The position numbers and the translations under genes are program-made. A DNA stretch of 64,000 bases, taken from contig NZ_CP049838.1 of NCBI RefSeq assembly GCF_013085465.1, positions 6,758,001 to 6,822,000 of the forward strand. The letters are read 5' to 3'. This DNA comes from Streptomyces asoensis (lineage in GTDB: Bacteria; Actinomycetota; Actinomycetes; Streptomycetales; Streptomycetaceae). This document shows, piece by piece, positions 44,492-53,925 of the stretch. Positions within the stretch are counted from its first letter, which is position 1, and each line of letters opens with the position of its first letter. The notes beneath the pieces were generated by a model. The model did no database searches and was not told the origin of the DNA. It worked only from the letters and a program-made list of their open reading frames with translations.

Positions 44492-45468
44492 CAGCTCCTC
44501 GTCCAGTCGTCGCCCCACTGCGGTCCGGGCCGCTCGACCTGCTCGAGCGGGCCGGGGGGCGTGTCCGTGTGCGCGTGGTACTCCACCGACTCCGCGGTCA
44601 GCTGCATGAACGCCTCCTCCAGGGAGGCCCGCTGGGGGCTCAGCTCGTGCAGCACGATCTGGTGCTGCGCGGCCAGCTCCCCGATGTGCTCGGACTTGCC
44701 GCCGTCGGCCTCCAGCACCCCGCTGCCGGACTCGACGACCAGGATCCCGGCGCCGTGCAGCACGTCCAGCAGCCGCTCCCGCTGCGGGGTACGGATGCGG
44801 ACGTACGAGCGCGAGTTCTGCGCGATGAAGTCGGCCATCGAGGTGTCGGCGAGCAGCCGGCCCTGCCCGATGACGACGAGGTGATCGGCGGTCAGCGCCA
44901 TCTCGCTCATGAGGTGGGAGGAGACGAACACGGTCCGCCCCTGCGCGGCGAGGGACTTCATCAGGTTGCGGATCCAGTGGATGCCCTCGGGGTCGAGGCC
45001 GTTGACCGGCTCGTCGAACATCAGGATCCGGGGGTCGCCGAGGAGCGCGCCCGCGATGCCCAGCCGCTGCCCCATGCCCAGCGAGAACCCCTTGGCCTTC
45101 TTCTTCGCCACGGAGGTGAGACCGACGGTGTCCAGTACCTCGTGCACCCGGCTCTTCGGGATGCCGTTGCTCTGCGCCAGGCACAGCAGATGGTTGAAGG
45201 CGCTGCGCCCGCCGTGCATGGCCTTGGCGTCCAGCAGGGCGCCGATGTACTTGAGGGGGTCCTTCAGCCGGTCGTAGTGCTGCCCGTCGATCCGGACGTC
45301 CCCGGCGGTCGGCCGGTCGAGGCCCAGCATCATCCGCATGGTGGTGGACTTGCCGGCGCCGTTGGGACCGAGGAAGCCCGTGACGATGCCCGGTCTGACG
45401 GTGCAGGTGAGGTTGTTCACCGCGACCTTCTCGCCGTACCGCTTCGTCAGGCCCGACAGCTCGATCAT
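44491..45468 (-). CDS. ABC transporter ATPase (pair 2)
   Basis: 325 residues. Walker A GFLGPNGAGKSTTMRMMLGL, signature GFSLGMGQRLGIAGALLGD, Walker B ILMFDEPVNGLDPEG. It is closely related to the pair 1 ATPase but has only a short tail after the DrrA-like C-terminal domain. It is probably the first gene of a four-gene exporter cluster reading leftwards, though the 110-bp gap between pairs allows separate promoters. A terminator separates it from filP upstream. Confidence 0.93.
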   Translation of the reverse strand: MIELSGLTKRYGEKVAVNNLTCTVRPGIVTGFLGPNGAGKSTTMRMMLGLDRPTAGDVRIDGQHYDRLKDPLKYIGALLDAKAMHGGRSAFNHLLCLAQSNGIPKSRVHEVLDTVGLTSVAKKKAKGFSLGMGQRLGIAGALLGDPRILMFDEPVNGLDPEGIHWIRNLMKSLAAQGRTVFVSSHLMSEMALTADHLVVIGQGRLLADTSMADFIAQNSRSYVRIRTPQRERLLDVLHGAGILVVESGSGVLEADGGKSEHIGELAAQHQIVLHELSPQRASLEEAFMQLTAESVEYHAHTDTPPGPLEQVERPGPQWGDDWTRS

Positions 45469-45490
45469 GCGGCCACGCTAAAGCGCGACA

Positions 45491-45522
45491 AAGCCCTCTG
45501 CCACCGGAGTGGCGGAGGGCTT
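45491..45522. terminator. Hairpin between filP and the ABC gene cluster
   Basis: AAGCCCTCTGCCAC pairs with GTGGCGGAGGGCTT (one mismatch) around CGGA. It is likely the filP terminator on the minus strand. Confidence 0.8.
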
Positions 45523-45553
45523 CGCCGATGTTCGGTCGCCGTACCGGTGGACG

Positions 45554-46492
45554 TTACCGGGACTGCTGCGCCGGGACCCCGCGGGAGATCGGCTCGTCGT
45601 CCGTGGACGGCGTGCCGGCCGCGGCCACCGCGGCGCCGGTCAGCGTGGCGAGCATCTCGCGGACGTTCGTCAGCTGGGCGTTGATCGAGTCGCGGCGGTT
45701 GGTGAGGGCCGCCAGCTCGCGCTCGGACTCGGAACGGATGCGGTCCGCCTTGGCATTGGCGTCGGCCACGATGTCCTCGGCCTGGCGCTGCGCCGTCTCG
45801 ACGGTCTGACGGGCCCGGCGCTCGGCGTCGGTGCGCAGCTTCTCGGCCTCGAGGCGCAGCTGCTCCGCGCGGTGCTCGATCTCCGCGAGACGCTTCTCCG
45901 CCTTCTGCTGACGGGACGCCAGGTCGCGCTCCGACTGCTCGCGACGCTTGGCGAGGTTGGTCTCGAAGTCGGCGGCGGCCTGCGCGGCCTTGGCACGGGT
46001 CTCCTCGAAGAGGGCGTCCGCCTCCTCACGCTTCGACTGCGCGTCCTTCTGCGCCTCGGAACGCAGCTGCGACGCGTCGCTCTTGGCCTTCTCGACGATC
46101 CGGACGCCCTCGTCCTCGGACTTGGCCTTGCGCTCCGCAGCGAACGATTCTGCGTCGTTGCGCACCTGCTGGGCCGCCGACTCGGCGAGCTCACGGTGCT
46201 GCTCGGCCGCGCGACGGGCCTCCTCGCGCAGATCCTTGGCCTCTTCCTCGGCGAGGCGGAGGATCTTCTCGACACGCGCGCCGAGACCGGCGTACGACGG
46301 TTCCGCGTCGCTTACCTGAGCCTGGGCGTTCTGCGTCTCGAGGTGGAGCTCCTCGATGCGCTTTTCCAGAGCAGTGATACGGGCCAGAGCGCTGTCACGG
46401 TCGGAGACGAGCTTCGAGATGCGTTCGTCCACCTGAGCGCGGTCGTACCCACGCCGCACAAGCTCGAAGCCGTAGGGGGAAGTGTCGCTCAT
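45554..46492 (-). CDS. filP: Intermediate-filament-like cytoskeletal protein FilP
   Basis: 312 residues, the length of known FilP. It begins with a DivIVA-like segment (SPYGFELVRRGYDRAQVDER), then one nearly continuous coiled coil (about residues 25-290) rich in Ala, Glu, Arg and Lys with few prolines, and a short end with TPSTDDEPISRG. FilP forms filaments behind growing hyphal tips and interacts with DivIVA and Scy. AGGAA precedes the ATG. It lies directly downstream of scy on the same strand, the known arrangement in Streptomyces. Confidence 0.93.
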   Translation of the reverse strand: MSDTSPYGFELVRRGYDRAQVDERISKLVSDRDSALARITALEKRIEELHLETQNAQAQVSDAEPSYAGLGARVEKILRLAEEEAKDLREEARRAAEQHRELAESAAQQVRNDAESFAAERKAKSEDEGVRIVEKAKSDASQLRSEAQKDAQSKREEADALFEETRAKAAQAAADFETNLAKRREQSERDLASRQQKAEKRLAEIEHRAEQLRLEAEKLRTDAERRARQTVETAQRQAEDIVADANAKADRIRSESERELAALTNRRDSINAQLTNVREMLATLTGAAVAAAGTPSTDDEPISRGVPAQQSR

Positions 46493-46675
46493 GGGGTTCC
46501 TGTCGAATGAGACCGGTGAGGTGATAGGTGGAATCCTAGGGGCCTGAGCGGTGTGTCATCGAGCGTATGCGTGTTTGATCTGGAGAATGACACCCCTTTT
46601 GGGTGGCTGAGCGGCAGACCGCTTGCCAAAGGTCCGGTCAAAGGCCTCAGACTTTAACGCAATTCACACATTTCA

Positions 46676-49600
46676 CTAGCTGTCCGACGGCTTCCCACTC
46701 GATCGGGGCGCCCCGATGGCGGCGCCCGCTTTGACGCCCCCGTCCTTCGCGCCGGTCGGGACCTCGAAGGATTCCAACGCCTCCAGCACGTCCTGGACCC
46801 GGGAGATCTCGGCGTTGATGTCCTCACGCCGGCGCACCAGGACCTCCAGCTCGCGCTTGCCCTCCTCGACCGTGCGGCGCGCCTCGCGGATCGCCTCGGC
46901 CTTGAGCTCCTCGGCCTCCCGTACGAGCGTCGCCTTCTTCTGCTCGGCCTCCTTGAGCAGCCCCTCGGCCTTCTTCACGGCGGCGATACGCACCTTGCCC
47001 GCCTCGGAGTTGGCGTCCGACACCAGCTCCTTCGCCTTGGCCTGCGCCTTGGCGAGCTGCTCCTCGGACGCCTTGATGAGCGCGTCGCAGCGGTCGCCGG
47101 TCGTCCTCATCGTCTCGGCGGCCTCACGGCGGGCCCGCTCGTGCAGCCCTTCGATCTCGCTCGTGATGCGGTCGCGCAGCTCCTCCGCCCGCTCCCTTAT
47201 GGCGGTCGCGTCCCGGCGGGCGCCGACCAGCAGTTCGTCGGCGTCCGTGCGGGCCTTCTCCACCCGGGAGTTGCCGTCGACCGTCGCCTCGGAGACCAGT
47301 CGCTCGGCCTCGTTGCGGGCCGCGCCGACCATCGAGTCGGCCTGCGCCTCCGCGTCGGCCGTGACCTGCTGCGCCTGCTGCTGTGCCTCCGTGAGCAGCT
47401 TGTCCGCCTCGGCCGCGGTCTCCGTGATGAGCGTGTCGACCTGCTCGGCCGCCTCGGAGCGCCGCTTGTTGGCCTCCTTGCGGGCCTCGTCCAGCGTCGA
47501 GTCGGCCTCCTCGCGGGCGACGCTCATCAGACGGTCGGCCTCCGCCGCCGCCGACGTCCTGACGCGCTCGGACTCGGTGCGGATCCGCTCGGCGTGCTGC
47601 TGCGCGGAACCCACCGTCTCGGCGGCCTCGGCGCGCAGCCGCTCCGCGTCCCCGGCGGCGTCCGAGATCAGCTTCTCCGCCTTGGCGACCGACTCGGCCC
47701 GCAGCCGGTCGGCCTCCGCGATCGTCTCGGACTGGAGGCGCTCGGCCTCCGCGATGGTCTCCGTCTGGAGCCGCTCCGCCTCGTTGCGGGCCTCGGTGAT
47801 GAGGGTGTCGGCCTGCGTCGCCGCGTCCGAGCGGATGCGGTTGGCGTCGTCCCGGGCGTCCGCGCGGGTCCGCGAGGCGTCCTGGTCGGCCTGGGCGACG
47901 GCGTCCGAGACCTCGGTGCGGACCCGCTGGGCGTGCGCGGACGCCTCCGAGCGCATCCGCTCCGCCTCGGCGATCGCCTCGCCGACGGTCTGCTCGGCCA
48001 GCGCCTGCGCGGCCTCCGACGCCTCGCTCGCCTCGCGCCGGACCCGGTTCGCGTCCTCGGCCGCCCGCTCCTGCACCGCGTAGGCGTCGGAACGGACCCG
48101 GTCCGCCTCCTCCTCGGCCTCGCGCCGGGTGCGCTCCGCCGCGTGCTCGGCGGCGGAACGCAGCCCGTTGATCTCGTCCTGCGCCTGCTCGTGCAGCCCG
48201 ACGACGGACTCCCGCACCTGCTGCGCGTGCTGCTCGGCCGCCGACACCATCTCGTTGGCCCGCCGGTCGGCCTCCTCGACCAGCCGGACGGCCTCGGTCT
48301 GTGCCTCCTCCACGCGCTTGCGCGCCGAGGCCAGCAGATCCTCGCTCTGCCGACGGGCCTGCTCGCGCTCCTGGTCGGCCTCCTGGCGGGCGGAACCGAG
48401 GAGCTCCTCGGCCTCGCGGCGGCGCCGGAGCGCCTCCTCCTGGGCGGCGGCCAGCGTCTCGGACGCCTCGGTGGCCAGCCGCTCGGCGGCGGCCTGCGCC
48501 TCCGCGCGCACCCGGTCGGCGGTGTCCTGCGCCTCCGACTTCAGCCGCTCCGCCTCGGCGGCGGCCTCGGAGCGCAGCCGTACCGCGACGGCCTCGCCCT
48601 CGGCGCGCGAGGCGGAGGCGTCGCCGGCGGCCTCGTCGCGCAGCCGGTCCGCCTCCGCGGCGGCCTGCTGCTGGAGCGTGCGGATCCGCTCCGCGGCCTC
48701 CGAGCGCAGCCGGTCAGTCTCCTCGCCGGCCTCGCGGCGGATCCGCGCGGCCTCCTCCCGGGCGTCGGTCAGCGCCTGCTCGGCGGAGGCGAGCCGGGCC
48801 TCGGCCTCGGTGTGCAGCCGGGTCAGCTCCTCGGCGGCCTCCGCCTGCCGGGCCTCGACCCCGCGTTCGGTCTCCTCGCGCAGCTCGCGTGCGGCCTGCT
48901 CGGCGTTCGAGGTGATGGTCTCGGCGAGCTCCACCGCCTCGTCGCGCTGGCGCTCGGCCTCCGCGCGGGTGCGCTCCAGGGTCTCCTCGGCCTGCCGGCG
49001 CAGCGTGGTGGCGCGCTCGATGGCCTCGGTGCGCACCTTCTCGCTGTCCGAGGTGGCCTTCTGGCGCAGCTCGTCCGCGTCGGCCTTCGCCTTGGACAGC
49101 AGCTCCTCGGCGGTCCTGGCCGCCTCCTCGATCTGCTGGACGGCCTCCTTGCGGGCCTCCGCGCGGATCTTCTCGCCCTCGGCGACCGCGTCGGCGCGCA
49201 GCTGCTCGGCGTCGCCGCGCAGCCGACGGGCCTCCTCCTGGAGCTCGACCGTCTTGGCGCGGTACTCCTTGGTGTCGTCCTTCGCCGAGCCCTTGAGCTG
49301 CTCGGCGATGTCGTGCGCCTCGGCACGCAGCCGGTCCGCCTCGGTCTCCGCCTCGCGGCGGATCCGCTCGGCCTCCTCGGCGGCGGCCTTGGTGGTGTTC
49401 TGCGCGTCCTCCTGCGCCTTGTTCAGGACGTCCTCGGCGGTCTTCGCCGCCTTCGACAGCTGGGTCGCGCTCTCCTCGGCGGTGAGCGTGCGGGCCTTCT
49501 CGGAGGCCTCCGCGACGATCTTCTCGGCCTCGGCACGGGCGTCGGCGACGGCCTGCTCGGCGTCCGCCTTGGTCGCCTCGGCCTCCTTCGTGGCCTCGCT

Positions 49601-50557
49601 GACCAGCCGGGCGACCTGCTCCTTCGCCGTACGGGTGCGCTGTTCCTTGGCCGCCTCCGCGCCGGCCAGCGCCTTCTCGGCGGTGGCCTTCGCCTCCGCG
49701 AGCACCTTGTCGGCCTCGGCCTGCGCCTTGCGCAGCGCCTCCTCGGCCTCGGACATGCGCTGCTCGGCGGCGCGGCTGAGTTCACCGGCCTGCCGGCGGG
49801 CCGCGTCGGACTCCGTGACGGTGGAGGTGCGCAGCTGCTCGGCGTGGTCGCTGGCCTCCTGGGCCTGGCTGGAAGCGGCGTTCAGCAGCCGTTCGGCGTC
49901 CGTGCGGGCCCGCAGCAGCAGCTGCTCGGCCTCCGCGCGGGTCGCCTCGGCGTCGGCCTGGAGCCGCTGGCGGGCCTCCGCGGCCACCCGTTCGGCCTCG
50001 GCGCGGGCGGCCGTCAGGGCCTGCTCGGCCTCGGCCCGCGACTCGTCGAGCAGCCGGCGCGCCTGAGCCTCGGTGCGGGCCCGCAACTGCTCGGCCCACG
50101 CCACGTTCTCGTTGACGTGCGACTCGACGTTCTGCCGGCGCTCGGCCAGCTCCTGGTCGAGCTGCTGACGACGGGCCACCGCCTCCTGGTGCAGCTCCGC
50201 CTGGAGCCGGGCCGCCTGTTCGGCGTGCTCCTGGAGGATCCGCTGCGTCTGCGCCCGGGCCTGACTCAGCTCCCGTTCGGCGTCCTGCCGCAACTGGTCG
50301 GCCTGCATCTGCGCGTTACGCAGCATCTGCTCGGCCTGGTACCCGATGTCGCCGCCGTCGAAGGCGGGCCGGGACATGATGGTGCGCCGCGCCTCGTGCA
50401 ACTTGGCGCGCAGCACCTCGACCTGGTAGCCGAGGTCCTCGGCATGCTGGATCGCCTTTTCCCGCTCGGTCTTCAGCCGCTTCATCTCGGCTTCGAACCG
50501 AGTCAGGTGGTCGACGTCAGCCGCCGGTTCCCGCTCCTGGCTCTCGTAGCCCCGCAC
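46676..50557 (-). CDS. scy: Polarity scaffold protein Scy
   Basis: 1293 residues, nearly all coiled coil made of imperfect 51-residue blocks (AEAERLRSEA-type hendecad-rich repeats) in Ala, Glu, Arg, Asp and Gln. The first about 60 residues (DHLTRFEAEMKRLKTEREKA then YQVEVLRAKLHEARR) form a heptad-like N-terminal part, followed by a junction (IMSRPAFDGGDIGYQAEQML). Scy sequesters DivIVA to set up polar growth sites and interacts with FilP. The start is GTG 50557. The repeats make the DNA internally repetitive and recombination-prone, so copy number may differ between strains. Confidence 0.93.
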   Translation of the reverse strand: MRGYESQEREPAADVDHLTRFEAEMKRLKTEREKAIQHAEDLGYQVEVLRAKLHEARRTIMSRPAFDGGDIGYQAEQMLRNAQMQADQLRQDAERELSQARAQTQRILQEHAEQAARLQAELHQEAVARRQQLDQELAERRQNVESHVNENVAWAEQLRARTEAQARRLLDESRAEAEQALTAARAEAERVAAEARQRLQADAEATRAEAEQLLLRARTDAERLLNAASSQAQEASDHAEQLRTSTVTESDAARRQAGELSRAAEQRMSEAEEALRKAQAEADKVLAEAKATAEKALAGAEAAKEQRTRTAKEQVARLVSEATKEAEATKADAEQAVADARAEAEKIVAEASEKARTLTAEESATQLSKAAKTAEDVLNKAQEDAQNTTKAAAEEAERIRREAETEADRLRAEAHDIAEQLKGSAKDDTKEYRAKTVELQEEARRLRGDAEQLRADAVAEGEKIRAEARKEAVQQIEEAARTAEELLSKAKADADELRQKATSDSEKVRTEAIERATTLRRQAEETLERTRAEAERQRDEAVELAETITSNAEQAARELREETERGVEARQAEAAEELTRLHTEAEARLASAEQALTDAREEAARIRREAGEETDRLRSEAAERIRTLQQQAAAEADRLRDEAAGDASASRAEGEAVAVRLRSEAAAEAERLKSEAQDTADRVRAEAQAAAERLATEASETLAAAQEEALRRRREAEELLGSARQEADQEREQARRQSEDLLASARKRVEEAQTEAVRLVEEADRRANEMVSAAEQHAQQVRESVVGLHEQAQDEINGLRSAAEHAAERTRREAEEEADRVRSDAYAVQERAAEDANRVRREASEASEAAQALAEQTVGEAIAEAERMRSEASAHAQRVRTEVSDAVAQADQDASRTRADARDDANRIRSDAATQADTLITEARNEAERLQTETIAEAERLQSETIAEADRLRAESVAKAEKLISDAAGDAERLRAEAAETVGSAQQHAERIRTESERVRTSAAAEADRLMSVAREEADSTLDEARKEANKRRSEAAEQVDTLITETAAEADKLLTEAQQQAQQVTADAEAQADSMVGAARNEAERLVSEATVDGNSRVEKARTDADELLVGARRDATAIRERAEELRDRITSEIEGLHERARREAAETMRTTGDRCDALIKASEEQLAKAQAKAKELVSDANSEAGKVRIAAVKKAEGLLKEAEQKKATLVREAEELKAEAIREARRTVEEGKRELEVLVRRREDINAEISRVQDVLEALESFEVPTGAKDGGVKAGAAIGAPRSSGKPSDS

Positions 50558-50789
50558 TGCGCGGTCCCATCCGTCCCTGGTCGCAAGCTTCCCGAACGAG
50601 CTCCGTCCATCCGCCGAACGGGGCTCCCGGGGAATGGTGTCAGATCAACGACGGAGCATGGGCTGCTGCCCCGACGCTCGTCCCCCGAAACCCGGACCCC
50701 GGCTGCGTCCCGCCGCCGTACGGCAGGACCGGGTCGCCCCGGTGTGAGCGGCGACCGCCCCCAACCCTACCGGCCCATATGTACGAGGG

Positions 50790-51230
50790 TCAGTGCTCAG
50801 GTGACTCAACAGGCGCCGATGTGACCAGTTCTGTCAGTACTCCGTGGCAATCCTTTGGATGCAGGAAGGTGATTCGTGACCCCATGGAGCCGCGTCGCGG
50901 CTCTTCGTACAGAACGCGTACGCCCTTGTCCTTGATGTCCGCGGCGTCCGCGTCGACATCCGCCGTACCGAAAGCGATGTGGTGGACGCCCTCGCCGTTC
51001 TTGTCGAGCCACTTGGCGACGGTGGAATCCGGTCGTGTCGGCTCCAGAAGCTGGAGGTAGGAGGCCCCGCCGTCGGACGTATCGTTGATCTTGAGCATGG
51101 CCTCGCGCACGCCCTGCTCCTCGTTGACCTCGGAGTGGAACACCTCGAAGCCGTACGTGGAACGGTAGAACTCGACGGTCGCGTCGAGGTCGTGGCAGGC
51201 GATCCCGATGTGGTCGATTCGCGTCAGCAT
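50790..51230 (-). CDS. mce: Methylmalonyl-CoA epimerase
   Basis: 146 residues, vicinal oxygen chelate fold. It interconverts (2R)- and (2S)-methylmalonyl-CoA between propionyl-CoA carboxylase and methylmalonyl-CoA mutase. Metal ligands are expected from the His in LTRIDHIGIACHDL, the Gln/Glu in YLQLLEPTR, the His in GVHHIAFGTADV and the Glu in GVLTELVTS. The ATG at 51230 has no clear ribosome site. The gene diverges from the thiolase gene. Confidence 0.93.
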   Translation of the reverse strand: MLTRIDHIGIACHDLDATVEFYRSTYGFEVFHSEVNEEQGVREAMLKINDTSDGGASYLQLLEPTRPDSTVAKWLDKNGEGVHHIAFGTADVDADAADIKDKGVRVLYEEPRRGSMGSRITFLHPKDCHGVLTELVTSAPVESPEH

Positions 51231-51381
51231 GTTGTCAGTGGAGCGCGGCCGTGACGGTTACGCAACGTGCGCGCGATCACACTGACGGCCCGATGACGGC
51301 ACGGAGTGCCACTCAGTACATTCGAAGTAAACCCTCGTTCACTCCTCGGCCAGTGCAGGCCGGTAAGGGGAATCGCAGCTC

Positions 51382-52593
51382 ATGACTGACTCGACTGGTA
51401 CCAACGGCACGACCTCGGTGATCGTCGCGGGCGCGCGGACGCCCATGGGACGGCTGCTGGGCTCCCTGAAGTCCTTCTCCGGAGCCGACCTCGGCGGCTT
51501 CGCGATCAAGGCCGCCCTCGACCGTGCGGGGATCGGTGGCGACCAGGTGCAGTACGTGATCATGGGGCAGGTGCTCCAGGCCGGGGCGGGGCAGATCCCG
51601 GCCCGTCAGGCCGCGGTCAAGGCCGGCATCCCGATGAGCGTCCCGGCGCTCACGATCAACAAGGTGTGTCTGTCGGGCCTCGACGCGATCGCGCTGGCCG
51701 ACCAGCTGATCCGCGCGGGTGAGTTCGACATCGTGGTGGCCGGCGGCCAGGAGTCCATGACCAACGCCCCCCACCTGCTGCCGAAGTCCCGCGAGGGCTT
51801 CAAGTACGGCGCGATCGAGATGCTCGACGCGATGGCGTACGACGGTCTGACCGACGCCTTCGAGAACATCGCCATGGGCGAGTCCACGGAGAAGCACAAC
51901 ACGCGGCTCGGGATCGCGCGTCCCGAGCAGGACGAGATCGCCGCGCTGAGCCATCAGAGGGCCGCCGCCGCGCAGAAGAACGGCATCTTCGCGGCCGAGA
52001 TCACCCCGGTCGAGATCCCGCAGCGCAAGGGCGAGCCGGTCGTCTTCAGCAAGGACGAGGGCATCCGCGCCGACACCACCGCGGAGTCCCTGGGCAAGCT
52101 CCGCCCGGCGTTCACCAAGGACGGCACGATCACCGCGGGCACCTCCTCGCAGATCTCCGACGGCGCGGCGGCCGTGGTCGTGATGAGCAAGGCCAAGGCC
52201 GAGCAGCTGGGCCTCTCGTGGATCGCCGAGATCGGCGCCCACGGCAATGTGGCCGGGCCGGACAACTCGCTCCAGTCCCAGCCCTCCAACGCCATCCTGC
52301 ACGCCCTGAAGAAGGACGGCCTGGAGGTCTCCGACCTCGACCTGGTCGAGATCAACGAGGCCTTCGCCGCCGTGGCGGTGCAGTCAATGAAGGACCTCGG
52401 CGTGTCCACGGAAAAGGTGAACGTGAACGGCGGCGCGATCGCCCTCGGCCACCCGATCGGCATGTCCGGCGCCCGTCTCGTCCTGCACCTGGCCCTGGAG
52501 CTCAAGCGGCGGGGCGGCGGGGTCGGCGCGGCCGCGCTGTGCGGCGGCGGCGGTCAGGGTGACGCGCTGATCGTGCGGGTACCCAAGGCCTGA
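51382..52593 (+). CDS. Acetyl-CoA C-acetyltransferase (thiolase)
   Basis: 403 residues. Condenses two acetyl-CoA to acetoacetyl-CoA or the reverse. The nucleophilic Cys96 is in [14 protein letters not shown], the His motif in [16 protein letters not shown], and the C-terminal Cys in [14 protein letters not shown]. The second NEAFAAV signature is also present, so the enzyme is intact. It lies 56 bp upstream of meaB. Together with mce and meaB it suggests acyl-CoA assimilation or supply of extender units for polyketides. Confidence 0.94.
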   Translation: MTDSTGTNGTTSVIVAGARTPMGRLLGSLKSFSGADLGGFAIKAALDRAGIGGDQVQYVIMGQVLQAGAGQIPARQAAVKAGIPMSVPALTINKVCLSGLDAIALADQLIRAGEFDIVVAGGQESMTNAPHLLPKSREGFKYGAIEMLDAMAYDGLTDAFENIAMGESTEKHNTRLGIARPEQDEIAALSHQRAAAAQKNGIFAAEITPVEIPQRKGEPVVFSKDEGIRADTTAESLGKLRPAFTKDGTITAGTSSQISDGAAAVVVMSKAKAEQLGLSWIAEIGAHGNVAGPDNSLQSQPSNAILHALKKDGLEVSDLDLVEINEAFAAVAVQSMKDLGVSTEKVNVNGGAIALGHPIGMSGARLVLHLALELKRRGGGVGAAALCGGGGQGDALIVRVPKA

Positions 52594-52649
52594 GCCCCCT
52601 CGCACGCCTCGTGCACGTCTTACCCTGAACGGATCTGAACGGAGCTGTG

Positions 52650-53606
52650 ATGCAGGACGTCTCCTCGCTGGTCGCCCAGGCCAGGGAAGGCCGGCCGCGG
52701 GCCGTGGCCCGGCTGATCTCCCTGGTGGAGGGGGCGTCCCCGCAGCTCAGGGAGGTCATGGAGGCGCTGGCCCCGCTCACCGGCAACGCGTATGTGGTGG
52801 GCCTGACCGGTTCACCGGGCGTGGGCAAGTCCACGACGACGTCCGCGCTGGTCACCGCCTACCGCAAGCAGGGCAGACGGGTCGGGGTGCTGGCCGTCGA
52901 CCCGTCCTCGCCGTTCTCCGGCGGCGCCCTGCTCGGCGACCGCGTCCGGATGTCGGAGCACGCCTCCGACCCCGGCGTCTACATCCGCTCGATGGCCACC
53001 CGCGGCCACCTGGGCGGCCTCGCCTGGTCGGCCCCGCAGGCGATCCGGGTGCTGGACGCGGCGGGCTGCGACGTGATCCTGGTCGAGACGGTCGGCGTCG
53101 GCCAGTCGGAGGTCGAGATCGCGTCGCAGGCGGACACCAGTGTCGTCCTGCTGGCCCCCGGCATGGGTGACGGCATCCAGGCCGCCAAGGCCGGGATCCT
53201 GGAGATCGGCGACGTCTACGTCGTCAACAAGGCCGACCGGGACGGCGCCGACGCCACCGCCCGCGAGCTGAACCACATGCTCGGCCTCGGGGAGGCCCGC
53301 GGCCCCGGGGACTGGCGCCCGCCGATCGTGAAGACGGTCGCCGCCCGCGCCGAGGGCATCGACGAGGTCGTCGAAGCGCTGGAGAAGCACCGCGCGTGGA
53401 TGGAGGAGCACGGCGTCCTCACCGAGCGGCGCCGCTCCCGCGCGGCCCGCGAGGTGGAGACGATCGCCGTCACGGCCCTGCGCGAACGCATCGGGGACCT
53501 GCACGGCGACCGCCGGCTGAGCACGCTCGCCGAGCGCATCGTCGCCGGCGAACTGGACCCCTACCGGGCGGCGGACGAACTGGTGGCGGGGCTGACGCAC
53601 GGCTGA
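52650..53606 (+). CDS. meaB: Methylmalonyl-CoA mutase-associated GTPase MeaB
   Basis: 318 residues, a G3E-family G protein that gates cofactor loading and protects B12-dependent methylmalonyl-CoA mutase. Walker A is VGLTGSPGVGKSTTTSALV, the metal-switch region is AVDPSSPFSGGALLGDRVRM, G3 is VILVETVGVGQSEVEIA and the guanine-specific motif is VVNKADRDGA. The C-terminal dimerisation arm is present. The ATG at 52650 and the GTG at 52647 share the GGAG ribosome site. The mutase genes are not in this window. Confidence 0.94.
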   Translation: MQDVSSLVAQAREGRPRAVARLISLVEGASPQLREVMEALAPLTGNAYVVGLTGSPGVGKSTTTSALVTAYRKQGRRVGVLAVDPSSPFSGGALLGDRVRMSEHASDPGVYIRSMATRGHLGGLAWSAPQAIRVLDAAGCDVILVETVGVGQSEVEIASQADTSVVLLAPGMGDGIQAAKAGILEIGDVYVVNKADRDGADATARELNHMLGLGEARGPGDWRPPIVKTVAARAEGIDEVVEALEKHRAWMEEHGVLTERRRSRAAREVETIAVTALRERIGDLHGDRRLSTLAERIVAGELDPYRAADELVAGLTHG

Positions 53607-53925
53607 CGCGGCAAGCGCGGGGCGGCTGAGGCAGGGCCGCGGAGCGGACGTCGGCGGGTGCGCGTCTGCCCGGCGGTCGCCGCCGTGCGTCGCGCGACGC
53701 GTCCGGGCCCGGCGGCGCACCGGCCCGCCCCGGACGCGGGGACGAGCCGACGAGCGGTTCGTAAAAGCCGTCGTCGGGCCCCGGGCCGCGCTGATACGGT
53801 CGCGTTCATGTTCCTTCTCTTGGCATAGGGCCCGCCTCGGCCCGTGATCGGTGAGCGGCGTTCGGCCGCCCCGCTCGCGGCGATCAGGCGTCCCCTTTCT
53901 CCTGCCATGAGTCGAGGAACTCCTC
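53607..53925 (+). promoter_or_regulatory. 319-bp leader/promoter region of the MFS gene
   Basis: The first about 160 bp are extremely GC-rich and featureless. A -10-like TACGGT (within TGATACGGT) lies at 53795-53800. It is followed 7 nt later by the micro-ORF at 53808, then by a stable stem (53846-53885: GATC and GAGCGG arms pair with CCGCTC and GATC), a short CCCCTTTCTCC tract and the MFS start. The layout resembles ribosome-mediated attenuation leaders. Confidence 0.4.
53808..53828 (+). CDS. Possible 6-residue leader peptide upstream of the MFS gene
   Basis: ATG TTC CTT CTC TTG GCA TAG encodes MFLLLA. The start codon lies 7 nt after the -10 box TACGGT, so it could be translated from a leaderless mRNA. 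A strong hairpin starts 17 nt after its stop. Very short leaders of this kind control some antibiotic resistance genes when ribosomes stall on them; that role here is inferred. Confidence 0.3.
   Translation: MFLLLA

Noticed and set aside
47141..50824. 1227-codon plus-strand frame opposite scy
   Set aside because: The repetitive coiled-coil gene leaves its complement open. The product is Leu/Gly/Arg-rich repeat noise and the minus strand is the known Scy.
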